Below, piece by piece: positions 46,022 through 56,179 of a DNA stretch of 64,000 nucleotides. The position numbers and the translations under genes are program-made. Within the stretch, counting starts at the first letter, position 1, and each line of letters opens with the position of its first letter. Origin of the DNA: Symbiodinium sp. CCMP2592 (lineage: Eukaryota; Sar; Dinophyceae; Suessiales; Symbiodiniaceae); the NCBI GenBank assembly GCA_905221615.1, contig CAJNDT010004001.1:1458474-1522473 (forward strand), in the 5' to 3' direction. Under the pieces are notes generated by a model. It ran no database searches and was not told the origin of the DNA. It saw only the letters and a list, made by a program, of their open reading frames with translations.

Positions 46022-46457
46022 CTAACCTGCTCGAACTGGTGTGGGAACACTCACGAGCAAAAAGGGGAAGGAAGAGGGGAGGGAGAGGAGCAGGAGGAGG
46101 CGGAGGAGGAGGGAGAAGCGGAGGAGGGGGAGGCGGAGGAGGAGGAGGAGGATGAGGAGGCGGAGGCGGAGGAGGAAGAGGGGGTGGAAAGCACACGCCA
46201 GAAAAGGCCGGAGGAGGAGAGGAGACAACGAGAGGAGGAAGAAGGCCAGAGGCAGAGGGAAGAAGAGGAGGGGGTACTGTACTGTTGACAGACTGAATTA
46301 AAGTTGGTTCAGCATTGTGGGTTTGTAACTGTGAGACCAGATGAGTTGCAGCAGCGAAGAGACTACCGATAATGACCAACAACAGTAGGACCTTTATGTT
46401 AAAGAGCCGCGGAGCACACCCCTTGAAGAGACGGCAATGTGGAACTGCAGGAATAAA
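46022..46457 (-). CDS. Possible exon: membrane segment plus poly-Pro stalk
   Basis: After a CTTGCAG acceptor the minus strand reads AFIPAVPHCRLFKGCAPRLF, then NIKVLLLLVIIGSLFAAATH (a good membrane segment with positive residues on the N side), NSTV and a long Pro-rich stretch. This looks like a type II membrane protein with a Pro-rich stalk. However, the Pro-rich half is only the complement of a GGA repeat, and its upstream exon would overlap the kinase start region, so it is held at low confidence. Confidence 0.35.
46057..46272 (+). repeat. Polypurine (GGA)n tract
   Basis: About 215 bp almost purely A and G on the plus strand, with GAGGAG units and a few C interruptions. The long Glu/Arg- and Pro-rich frames here are products of the repeat. 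Confidence 0.9.
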
Positions 46458-46533
46458 TGCCTGCAAGACGAGGATGGCGTGAATTATGTTTTAAGTTAGG
46501 GTAGGCCCTGGGGCCTCGTGTGATACATCTGTG

Positions 46534-49500
46534 ATGCCGTTGGCGTCAAACTCAGCAGTAGTCGTAATGCTGGAAGGAAGACCCTCCCCAGCGCTAGACG
46601 GCAGAGTGAAAACTCTGGCAGCACAGCATGGCTGCGGGCAGAAAGCGGGCGCGGCCCCAGTAGTGCCTTAGATCCCCAATACCCAACCTTTAAACTTTTG
46701 GGTTCTTGTAGTTTAGTAGGAATCGGAAAGTTTAATCTTTGATTTCTGTGGCTTATTGGGGGAGTAAGGTGCTGATGAGCGAGGCTTGCCGTGCTATGCA
46801 AACCTCGCCAAAGTCGGCAGCAACGGAAGGCAGTATGCCGAGCACTTCGAATTCAATGCTGACTCCTTTTGGGTCGCCCACCGCGAGCGTCGGCATGGGC
46901 ATGGAGGCGCTAGAGGAAGTCAACTTCGAGGATACGAGCCGGGAGGTGCAAGAATGGAAGCCACAAGACTTCGAGTTTCAAAGAACTTTAGAGAGACCAG
47001 GTGGCATTTTGAGTTACATATCTTATTCACGCCGCCTACATGTCAACCTAGCTAGCTAGCTAGCTACCTACCTACCTCACTCCTACTCACCTGCCCATTT
47101 ATATATATATATATATATACACACACATGCACAACATACATGCATGCGTATACATACAGACCTACACGCCTACATTCGTGCATGCATACATCCGTCCGTC
47201 CGTCGGTCCGTCTGTCCGTCCATGCATGCAAAATCACAGATGCATAAACCAATACATGCGTGCATGTATGTTTGCGCAATTTGCAATCGTGTTTGGTTGT
47301 TATCGTGTGTTCTTGCTTCTTTGTTCACTTGTGCTCGTGTTGTTTCGGCCCTGTAGTCAGAGTCTAACGTCGAGCTACCTATTCCTGTCGTGTTGGGTTA
47401 GCTTAACTTAGGGGTCCTTTGAAAAGGTTTTTAATTTTTGGTTATTATAATCCCTAAGAAACAGCTAAAATTATTATTCTTGGCTAGGGTTCTAAGTTCA
47501 GTATAGTTAACTTAAGTTCAATCTTGAACCTTCAGTTGCAATTCGAGGAGAGCGGGTCGCAATCAGGGCACCGTGGACTTAATGAAGCGCATCAACGACG
47601 GCAGCTTCGTCGCAGTCACTGGGCCGTTGTTGAACAACAGGTTTAGGAGTTTAGGATGTGGGTGGTTGTCAAAATTATGGTCCCCTTTTTGGGTCCCTAT
47701 TATAGTACGGCACCTAATATTTAGGGTACCCCAAAAGGGGCCATAATTTTGACATCCGCCCATGTAGTTGCATTGCAGGCCCTGCGCCGAAAAAGGTATT
47801 TAGTTGTGCACAGAACCAAAGCCGCGCCAATCGCATAGAGTTTAGGGTTTTTTGGTGTGGTAAAACTTTGCATCCTTAAGCACGAGGAAAATTGTAAGGC
47901 CTAGGGTTTTTGGGCGTGGTAAAACTTGCATACTTAAGCAGGAGGAAGACAATTTTCAATGCCTCCAAGCGCGACTCAGGTCAAGGTCATGCCAATCTCC
48001 TGGACCTGTACAGGTGCCCTGGGGTAAGTCGCATGTTTCGCTGGCTTTCAGTAGTTAGTGTCGATGATTTTTGGTATGCATGTTCTTCTTATGCGCGTGG
48101 ACCCTTGATTAATGAAAGCTTCTGTTTGGAGGGCATCAGATTCTGTTTGACGAAGGGTCTTTTTATCATGGTCGGCATCAGAGTTCCTACTTGGAGGCTC
48201 AGGGGTAGTTGTAAGTGGTGTTATAAGTCCCCTAACATGGATTATAAGTATAGTTGCCGTGCTTATAACCCTACATGCTTATGACCACCCTAGACCCTAA
48301 GCCCTATACAACCGTTATAGGAATCCTATAACGCTACTTGGAACTACCCATGAGCCTCAAAGTAGCTCCCTGTGAAGGCCACCAGCAGCATCTCCGGGAT
48401 CACCCCGAGGATCCCGAGAATCCTTGGGTGGACCTGGGCATTGTGCCTTTGTCATATGAGCCGTGGTTTTTTCCGCGCTTCTTTCATTATGAGTAGGCCT
48501 GGAAATACGTATGTTGAAGGTTTAGGGTTTGGGGGCTTAGGGTGCAGGGTTAGGTTTTGGGTATCATTTCACATGTTTATGGGTTCTTAAACCCAGCGGA
48601 ATTGTGCCTTGGCATTCTTCTGGTTGGCTCTTAGGACTGTAGTTTTTGAGGTTTCTATACGAACTATAATCAGGGGGCTACACGTTTAACTTTTAGGAGG
48701 GGTTCAGAAGTCAGCCAAGGTGCGGTACCTGAGCAAGAAGGGAGCCACGTTCTTGTGCCACTCGCATGGCATTTTTCGAGATAGCGCGTGGCTGTACTGC
48801 GTCTCCGAATTCGCAACAGACGCTTAGCTAGGCTCTTGAGTAGTACCCTTTTGCCGTTTCCGTTTGGGGTTCTCCTTGTTAGAACTGAATACTCGGGAAA
48901 AGGGTACCCTTACTACTGAGGAACCTAGTTAGTCAGTTAGTAGTCGAGCAAGTAACCTTTGAACTTTTTTGCAGGCAGCAGAAACCGGTCAAGAATCCCG
49001 AAGGTCTGCCTGTCTGTCGTCCCTTGAAACCCTGGAGCCTAAACCATTAAACTCTGAACCCTCAACTTCTCAACGTTAGTATCGAAGCGCCCCCAAGGCG
49101 GGATGAAGATAGGTGAGATGTACCCCAAGCCCATATACAAGGGAACCCTCTTCCTAGCTACCTTCACCCCACTTTTTGATGTTTTTGACAATAAGGAGGG
49201 CGATTTCTTCAGCTTTGTGAGCCGTGGACCGGAACCGGGTCCCCGGAGGGAAGACGCGCTGAGGCCCTTCATGGTGCAGCTGTTCTCGGCCATGAGATAC
49301 TTACCCGTACTTAAAGGATCATGGGACTTAGTAACTAGGGTTATAAGTAAGGTAACTATACTTATAACCCCAATTAAGGCACTTATAACCTTACTTACAG
49401 GGTCCCATGATCCTCCAAGTACTCCAAAAGCACCAGGTTTTTACGGCGATATGTAAAGATTTCGTAACGAGCACGGAGATTTTGGTGGCCACAAGGAGTA

Positions 49501-50534
49501 CTGTAATTAGTAGAGGACGTAACTTTTGTTCATTTCGGGCCATTATCATCATAGTCTTGAGCCTTCAATTCCCCGAAGAAACTGCACAAGCAAGGATATC
49601 TACATGATCACTACATCGCCCACTGCGACGTCTCCATGGAGAACTTCCTGGTCACCAAGAACTCCACGGATGGCCGTCTCGAAATAAAGGTCATAGACTT
49701 TAGCATGGCCGTTGTCGGCGAGAAGCTGATTTGCGGTTATCGCGGGAAGCCTTCCTATAGGGCTCCAGAGATGGCGGTAGCCCCTTTATACGATCCTTTT
49801 CTAGCAGATTGCTTCGGCATGGGAGTGATCCTCTTCTCCGCTGCAGCGCGGACCTACCCGTGGATGTCGACGATTAAGGGCCGATGCAAGTGCTTTGACT
49901 ATGTAACTAGGTCCCGCAGCAAGAGCCTTTTTGCTTCATTAAAACACCTCAGTCGTAGTATTTGCTAGTTAGTGTTGCTATGATTCGAAAGGCGATACCC
50001 ATAGGGGATACTGGAAACCAACCCGCAACCCTAAACCCTCCAAGGTACTAGACCATGGCCACCGAAAGTTTTGGAAGACCAGGAAGATCAAGAAGACTCA
50101 GCCCACTCAAAACGTTCATCAGTGCTTCTCAGAGGAGCTGAAAGTGCTCGCAGAAGGGCTTCTGAGATCTGAAGCACTCAACCTTGTTCTTATAGTTTAA
50201 CAATCTATTTCTGTGTCTTCTTGCGGGAGTTTCGGAGAATAGGGGACGCTGATTAGGATCCTTAATATCAAGACCCCAAAATAATAAAGCTTCCCTCATT
50301 TCGGAAACTCCAAAACACTTATAGAGCCCTTAAAGGAAGCCTTGTGGTAACCCTTTAACAGAGCCCTAAGCCCTACTTTCGGAATCTTCCCTTGTGGAAA
50401 TAAGGCTGCTTGCCCTGGAGCCTTCGGCGCGTCTTTGCATGGAGGAGGCGGTTTGTCACAGCTGGCTCCATGTTGACGAAACCGTGACCCACACTCCCTT
50501 TGGTGGCAAAGCTCAGGGGCACAAGGACGGTTGA
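46534..50534 (+). CDS. Serine/threonine-type protein kinase, 10 exons, 416 aa
   Basis: Exons: 46534-46662, 46769-47000, 47553-47616, 47945-48013, 48597-48603, 48720-48821, 49199-49295, 49595-49902, 50045-50157, 50405-50534; total 1251 nt, one open frame. Residues 1-110 are a Ser/Pro-rich lead ending WKPQDFEFQRTLERP. Kinase landmarks: Gly loop AGRNQGTV (121-128), VAVK with Lys143, VSEFATDGDFFSF, catalytic loop HCDVSMEN (Asp245, Asn250), DFS in place of DFG (Asp268), YRAPE (to Glu292), DCFGMGVILFSAAARTYPW and EGLLALEPSARLCMEEAVCH then SWL. HRD is HCD and the DFG glycine is serine, so activity is uncertain though the catalytic Lys and Asp residues are kept. Donors are GT, GC (48822, 50158) and GA (49296). 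The 47616/47945 junction has no standard donor. Start is the first in-frame ATG; a later one is at 46567. An alternative splice 48023 to 48720, skipping the 7-nt exon, is also in frame. The stop lies in a family B element. Confidence 0.8.
46667..46768 (+). mobile_element. Foldback element family N acting as kinase intron 1
   Basis: The left end CTTAGATCCCCAATA and right end TATTGGGGGAGTAAG are inverted. GTGC flanks both sides (46663-46666, 46769-46772). Removing 46663-46768 (GT...AG) restores CCA GTA GTG CTG ATG in one frame. A related right half lies at 62554-62607. Confidence 0.75.
47041..47235 (+). repeat. Cluster of tetranucleotide and dinucleotide repeats
   Basis: (GCTA)n, (CCTA)n, (TA)n, CATG-rich words and (TCCG)n follow one another inside kinase intron 47001-47552. 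Confidence 0.85.
47656..47759. mobile_element. Foldback element family F, copy 2
   Basis: GGGTGGTTGTCAAAATTATG at the left, CCATAATTTTGACATCCGCC then C at the right, with a 4-bp duplication ATGT. It lies in the kinase intron 47617-47944. Confidence 0.8.
47840..47967 (+). repeat. ~65-bp tandem duplication across a kinase acceptor
   Basis: TAGGGTTTTTTGGTGTGGTA then AAACTTTGCATCCTTAAGCA is followed by a diverged copy (GGGCGTGGTAAAACTTGCAT...). The second unit ends in the acceptor used for the exon at 47945. Confidence 0.7.
48608..48719 (+). mobile_element. Foldback element family A, copy 2, acting as a kinase intron
   Basis: 112 bp, CTTGGCATTCTTCTGGTTGG to GGTTCAGAAGTCAGCCAAG, with GTGC on both sides (48604-48607, 48720-48723). 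Intron 48604-48719 is the left duplication plus the element, GT...AG, and the spliced exons read GGA ATT GTG CGG TAC. Confidence 0.85.
48823..48937. mobile_element. Foldback element family L in a kinase intron
   Basis: CTTAGCTAGGCTCTTGAGTA then GTACCCTTTTGCCG is inverted as CGGGAAAAGGGTACCCTTAC then TACTGAGGAACCTAGTTAG. It starts one base after the GC-donor boundary of the intron 48822-49198. Confidence 0.65.
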
Positions 50535-50632
50535 TGATATAAATCCTGCATGACCCATAATAAGGAATATACCATAATTCCTATAGTTTAGGGTCCTTAA
50601 GGTAATTAATGCAGGACTTATATCATCAACCG
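50528..50632. mobile_element. Foldback element family B, copy 3, at the kinase 3' end
   Basis: 105 bp with near-perfect ends CGGTTGATGATATAAATCCT then GCAT. The kinase frame runs into its left end and stops at GGT TGA (50532-50534). Downstream, 50640-50750 also has open frames, so the original gene may have been longer. Confidence 0.85.
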
Positions 50633-50759
50633 GAGTAGGGTTGAGGGTACAGATTTTGCGAATTAAGCTCGTGCACGCCAAGCAGTGGCGGGAAGTCAAC
50701 CAGTTCCCATTTTCCAGCGACTCCGAAAGCCGCTCCAAAAGGAATACTATGGAATGCCT

Positions 50760-52440
50760 CTATGATGATGTTCTTAGTACATAGGTTCTTAATGGGGCCC
50801 TAGCCGAAGGGATCTCCTATCGCAAAGCCACCTTAGCGTTTTTCCGAAGTACACTTACGTAGTAGACCTCAGTAGTAGAGTAAGTGACCGTTAACCAGTT
50901 TGGGATACCATAATGAGCCCTGTGTACTCCGAAACTGTTGACCTGTTTTAGTTCCGCTAGGATACTGGACAAGCAATCGTAAGTTAAGGGATATTGGAGT
51001 CTCTGAGCCCTAAGCCCTACCTTAACACCGAAATGTAAGCAAAGCAGTGGTTCAACCCCTGTAAAAGGCTGTTATTCCACATAATCTGGGGGTCCAGGGG
51101 AACCCTTAGCCTTGAAGTTAAGGGACATCGGAGTCTCTGAGTTTCAATTGTCATCATGTACATTTGGGGGCTCGTCTTCGACCCCGCGAAGGTCCGGTAT
51201 TAAAGGCTTCCGTCGTCCACCTTGATATGCTTGGTCTACCCTAGAAGCTTTGAGCTTGTTTTGCGCCCGGCTATTCAAGAAGAGAGCTTTTGAGTCACAT
51301 AGAAACCTGAATAACTACCCGCAAGCTTAGGCTTCCTTTTATGCTGAGATGCCCTAGAACCCAATTCCAATTATTGCGGAGCCTGTATTCATAGTCGTAG
51401 GCCCAGAGAGCCCAATACCCCTTAATGAGAAGCAATATACCTTAAACTATAAGGGGTTCATATTATGATTTAAGCCATATTCCTTCATTAAGGGGTATTA
51501 GAACACCTAAACTAGATCCCTTAAAGAAGCCCTAGCTATATTCCTTAATTAAGGGGTGTTGGGCTCATTGGGCTCTCTGAGGGGTCGGACCTTAGTAGGT
51601 GCTTGCTGCGAAATCGAACCGCCGGAAGCCTGGACCTTCTGCTATTAGGGCCCCAAAAACAAAGCACAGAAGCAAAAATGCATAAGGATAGGGATATCCC
51701 ACTATAGACCCCCTTATAATGAAGCCCAATAAGGTAGGGATAGCCCCATAAAAGGCTAATGCTTGTGTGCTTCGTGGGTCCCTAATGCTATTCCTTGCCA
51801 GATGGAAGAGGGCCGCTCTGTTGGGGGGCTCGAGCCCGACAACCTGAGGAGTTAGAGAGTTTAAGGGTTTGGGGGTTTTAGGGCCTGGGTGATTAAATAT
51901 AGGGGCTTAAATTATTACCTGTACTATTTCAGGGCTTCCTCTTTACTTTTTATACTTGTAGTATAATATACCCCCAAAACCCTATTCTGATTCTTCAAAC
52001 CCCTATATCAGAGTACCCTTGTAGATCCCTTATAGTGGCCCTTATATAGACCTCTTCAAAGGAACCCTACTCTAATTATTCGGGCCCTACATCATAGTAC
52101 CCTATAGATCCCTTATAGTAGCCCTTAGACACACCCCTTTTAAAGGGACCCTTTAAAGGAACCCTACTCTAATTATTTAGGCCCCTAGATGACTTCCGGT
52201 TGCAAGGGTGAAGGTTATCGGGCTGACAGGAGCCTCCCCGGATTTTTGAACGTGCTGTGTGTGCTCCCCACTTGGTCCTTTGGGGTGAGGGGATTACATG
52301 TTCGATTTAAGGATTAGGGTTTAGGGTTTAGTTTAGGGGTTAGGGTTTAGGGTTTACGGTTTGACATACCTGGCCCTAGAAGCCTTGTTGGTTGTTCTTC
52401 AAACTATTTAAGCCCTTATAGACCCTAAACGCTGAAAGCT
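50760..52440. other. Stretch without a supported gene
   Basis: Mostly arms of families H and I, CCTTAAAGG-type words and TTTAGGG words (52310-52362). No exon could be supported. Confidence 0.4.
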
Positions 52441-52444
52441 AAAT

Positions 52445-52554
52445 CTTGGCGTTCTTCTGGTTGGCTCTGAGGACTTTAACTTCTCGGATTTCTCTATACA
52501 TAGGAACTGTAATAAGGAAGCTAAAACTTTTGACTTTTAGGAGAGTCAGCCAAG
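52445..52554 (+). mobile_element. Foldback element family A, copy 3
   Basis: 110 bp, CTTGGCGTTCTTCTGGTTGG to GAGAGTCAGCCAAG. Flanks AAAT and ATAT match at three of four positions. A short internal deletion lies near the right end. Confidence 0.85.
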
Positions 52555-53206
52555 ATATACTGTTCCTCACACTCCATAAACCCTAAACCCTAAGCCCCTA
52601 AACCCAAAGGTATCTCGTGGTTAGCTGGCCGCAGTCTCCCCGTTTTTCTATTTTGAATGAACGGTCTTTGCTCGGCTCGGGTAGGAATGCATGCCGGAAA
52701 GCACGACAAGAACCCTGTTGAGATCCTGAGCCCTAAATCCCTAAACCCTAAACCAGTAGTAGAATAGCAAATCTTTTGGGTAGTATAGCCCCTATGCAAT
52801 CCCTATATAACTAAAAAGGCTAACTTTTAGTTCCCCATAGGTAAAACCGCGGGCAAGAGACCCTCAAAAGCACCTTGAGCCTAGCAACGAGGGGCCGACG
52901 TGCAGGGGGCCTCTTTGGCTTTGCAAAGCACCGCTGAAGAGGATGAGAAGTAGCCGGGCCTTGCTGGGCCTCTTCTCTGCCCCACCTGCGTTTAAAGTTT
53001 ATTATAGGGGCCTTAATCATTACTACGTATGAGTTATGAGTAGTGTTTTTCAGGCTTCCTGATTCCAGGTGTGCTCATCGTATACTTCCCTACATGATGC
53101 GCGGAGCTCCGGAGAGAATAAAGTCCACACTGGGGTCCGCGACGAAAAGAAGCACATCCGTTTCAGATGAGCTGGCGTGGCCCTGACACTCACAGCCGGG
53201 CTAGAG

Positions 53207-53338
53207 GATGCTGGAAAGGTCTGATCTGCTCAACGAGATCGCAGTGGCGAGCTGTCGGGAAGAGGCTCTTGAAAACTCGGCTGGGCCAGATGTCATCCAC
53301 CGTACGGCTGGGCAGGGCAGGAACTGGGCAGGCCCTCG
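53207..53338 (+). CDS. Exon of an unknown gene (plus strand)
   Basis: Reads MLERSDLLNEIAVASCREEA then LENSAGPDVIHRTAGQGRN up to a CTCG-GTGAAA donor. A second frame is also open here. It probably belongs with the exon at 53743. Confidence 0.5.
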
Positions 53339-53623
53339 GTGAAAAGCACCACCCCAACACCCTGAAATTGGAATCGAGAGTGATATACAGGGCCCGGATA
53401 ATTCGTAGCAGTATTCCTCATGGTGCAGGCACTATATACTTGCATAATACCCCAAGCCCTGGTGTAATCATTAAAACAGAAGGTATGTCAGCTATATAAA
53501 ACCTGCCGCAAGACCCTTATACCACCCTGCACGGCCGTGAAGCATCCGCTAATGCGGGGTTTAAAGTTCGCCGTCCGGGCCTCCGGTATGACATGATGCA
53601 AGAAAGAAACATGCATACACTGG

Positions 53624-53735
53624 CTTGGCGTTCTTCTGGTTGGCTCTTAGGACTTTAACTTTTGGGGTTTCTATATGGACTACAATAAGGGGGCTAGAAG
53701 TTTAACTTTTAGGAGGGGTTCAGAAGACAGCCAAG
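53624..53735 (+). mobile_element. Foldback element family A, copy 4
   Basis: 112 bp with perfect 4-bp duplication CTGG (53620-53623, 53736-53739). It lies in the intron between exons 53207-53338 and 53743-53935, just before the acceptor. Confidence 0.9.
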
Positions 53736-53742
53736 CTGGTAG

Positions 53743-53935
53743 ATTAGACAGACAGATGATCCAGAGCGAATCCAGATGTCGGATGGCCTCCCACTGGCAT
53801 GCAAAATCCGATGCACTTCTGCCAGTAATTTGGAAAGCATTGAGGCTAACAGCCCTGCACAGGTTATGGTAGCGCGCATTTCCCTTGAGGGCCTGAGAGA
53901 AGTCGCCAATTGTGGGGATTGCTTCGAGCTTGTAA
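53743..53935 (+). CDS. Exon of an unknown gene (plus strand)
   Basis: Reads IRQTDDPERIQMSDGLPLAC, KIRCTSASNLESIEANSPAQ, then VMVARISLEGLREVANCGDC. Well-mixed composition typical of a folded domain; not recognised. The acceptor is one of several AG sites at 53742-53755. Confidence 0.55.
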
Positions 53936-54054
53936 ACCCTAAGCCCTGAACCCTTAGCACAGCTCTTTCAACTGTTGCTTCGGAGTTACCCTGCAATGCG
54001 GGCGTCGTCCTTGCTAGGTAGGAGGGAACAAACCCCAAGCCCTGAACGCTACAC

Positions 54055-54135
54055 TAGTACTAGTATTAGTTATACTATTAGTAGTAATATTTGTATTGGT
54101 ATTATTACTATTATAAATATTCGTATTGGTATTAA
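54055..54135 (+). repeat. TAGTAT/TATTAG imperfect repeats
   Basis: AT-rich ACTAGTACTAGTATTAGTTA-type repeats followed by TATTGGTATTA words. Confidence 0.7.
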
Positions 54136-54594
54136 TAGTTTGAGCTCGTTGATCGCAGTCTCAGCATCAGCACCAGTCAAGGCCGTTAGCTTCATCAGTT
54201 CCACATGCGATAGCCAAGATCTGTTGGCGATAGGGGCTGGGTACGGAAGCTTTAACCTGTTTGTCTGCCCTATATATATATATATATATGTATACAGTAT
54301 ACACACATACATACGCCTACATCAATTGATGGCGGAACCTCTTCTGGGCTAGGGTACTCAGCCCCTAAGAAGAGCATATCGGATCGCTACTGCTGTGACA
54401 AGTAATGGACTCGGTGTTCCCGTGTCCGCAGAGTTTGAATCAGAGGCTGGTTGCCATGGTTTGGGGTGCTCTGTCACTTGAAGTCACTTGAAGCCCCGTT
54501 GTCAACCCGACAGCCTTATGACAGCTTATCGAACCCGTATGAAACCCTGCAAGACTTTGGTTAACTCCATACAAAACGTTCTATAAAGCTCTGA

Positions 54595-54785
54595 CTAATG
54601 AGAAATGTGTCGTAGCTTCAGTACTTCAAGTTCGACTGGGCTTCCAAAAGTCGGGACCAGCATTGCCGCTTTTCCAATGACCGCGGCGGGCACTCTATAA
54701 CCTGCAGGTGGTGAGGGATCGAGGTGCAGGGTTTTCAGCTCCCCAAGTGCATGAAATTCCCAGCGCCGCCGGCACCCGAGACATG
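54595..54785 (-). CDS. Minus-strand exon, unknown gene
   Basis: Reads RRWEFHALGELKTLHLDPSP then PAGYRVPAAVIGKAAMLVPT and SPVELEVLKLR. Mixed composition, no recognised domain, approximate ends. Confidence 0.45.
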
Positions 54786-55570
54786 ACGCCTGCCGTGCCA
54801 CAACAATGGCTACGTTTGCTTGTGCGGTTTGGAATCCAGGGTTCGGGGGCGTTCAACAGCTCCCCTCACGAAGGGTGCTAACAACGATATCTCAGCAGTC
54901 ATTATTGCAAGAGTAGAGATGATGGCCTTGACTGCATGTGCTTGTGGGGTTCAGCACGAAGAACACGCGAACAAATCGACAGCATTAATATAACATACCC
55001 ATAGGTTCCATAGTAGTTCCTTTTTGGGATTACCTTATAGGACTCCAAATATGAATCCCCAAAAGGAACTGCCATGGCATACGTATATGGGCAGCGACGT
55101 GGCAATGTAAAAAGCAATAAACCCTGAAAGTCCATGCACCCAAAATAGTATATACTTAGGGCCCAAAGTACCCATCTAGGGACTACTTTAAGGCCAAAGT
55201 ATGTACCACTTGGGTACATGGAACCTTAAACCCTAAACCCTTATGGAAACCCTTATTGCCTCCTCATAGGCACCCTTTGAAGGAACCCTTAGGGTACTAT
55301 TTGGGCACATGGACCCTTAGGGAAACTTGGCTAGGCGAGGCCGGAGCAGGATTTGCCAATTTTGTTTGCGGTTTTGTTCTGAGGTTCTCTTTGAGATGTA
55401 CCCTTTTTAAGGGGATCTATAGGTGATACGGATACTTTAAAGGGGTTCCTTTAAGGGGAACTATAGGGTTTAGGGGCAGTGGGCACTTTAAAATTACCCT
55501 AGGGTTCCTTCAAAGGGTTCCTTAAGGGGATCTACACGGGTTCTATAAAGGGTTTAGGGTTCAGGGACAC

Positions 55571-55680
55571 ATGGGCAGTTGTCAAAATTATGGTCCCTTT
55601 TTGGGTCCCTAAATAGTACGGCAACTATAATTTAAAATTTAGGGTACGCACAAAGGGACCATAATTTGGACAAGTACCCA
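55571..55680. mobile_element. Foldback element family F, copy 3
   Basis: GGGCAGTTGTCAAAATTATG at the left and CCATAATTTGGACAAGTACCC at the right. No clear target duplication. Confidence 0.7.
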
Positions 55681-55748
55681 TGTACCCTTTAAGGGGTCCC
55701 TTTAGGGGATCTACAGGGTTTAGGGTCTAATGGGGTTTAGGGTTTAGG

Positions 55749-55847
55749 GGTGATGATAGAAATCCTGCATTACCTGAAGGACCCTAGACTATGGGAATTA
55801 TGGCATATTCCTTATTATGGGTAGTGCAGGATTCATATCATCAACCG
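55749..55847. mobile_element. Foldback element family B, copy 4
   Basis: Ends GGTGATGATAGAAATCCTGC and GCAGGATTCATATCATCAAC then CG. It follows a TTTAGGG run. Confidence 0.8.
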
Positions 55848-55918
55848 TAGTTTACACCGCTGATTACATCAAATCGAACCGCAAATGCCGCCTTGTAAGT
55901 CAACCCCAAAGAAGCCCC

Positions 55919-55952
55919 TAAACCCTAAACCCTAAACCCTAAACCCTAAGCA
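55919..55952 (+). repeat. Interstitial (CCCTAAA)n
   Basis: Four to five tandem CCCTAAA units. Similar arrays: 56770-56884 and 59563-59633. Confidence 0.9.
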
Positions 55953-56081
55953 TGCAAGCAGAGACGACGAAGAGGACAAGAACCCTAGACTTTAAAACAA
56001 GGGGCGCCTGGAAATTTTTGGCCCTTCTGATCAAAGGGCTCTGAAGCTGGGATGAAGGTAGGTGGGCGAATCCCAAATACT

Positions 56082-56179
56082 TAGTAGCTGAGTGGATACA
56101 TTTTGCACTTTTTGAGATAATACTACCCACTATTAAACTGAAAGTGTACACTTTTTGCGGCATGAACCCAGCAACTAAG
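56082..56179. mobile_element. Foldback element family J, copy 2
   Basis: CTTAGTAGCTGAGTGGATAC to GAACCCAGCAACTAAG, with a 4-bp duplication AATA. A third copy lies at 63455-63561. Confidence 0.85.

Noticed and set aside
46011-46466. Confident secreted or membrane Pro-rich protein gene on the minus strand
   Set aside because: The frame begins without an ATG, the Pro stretch is the complement of a GGA repeat, and it faces the kinase gene head-on. Kept only as a low-confidence exon.
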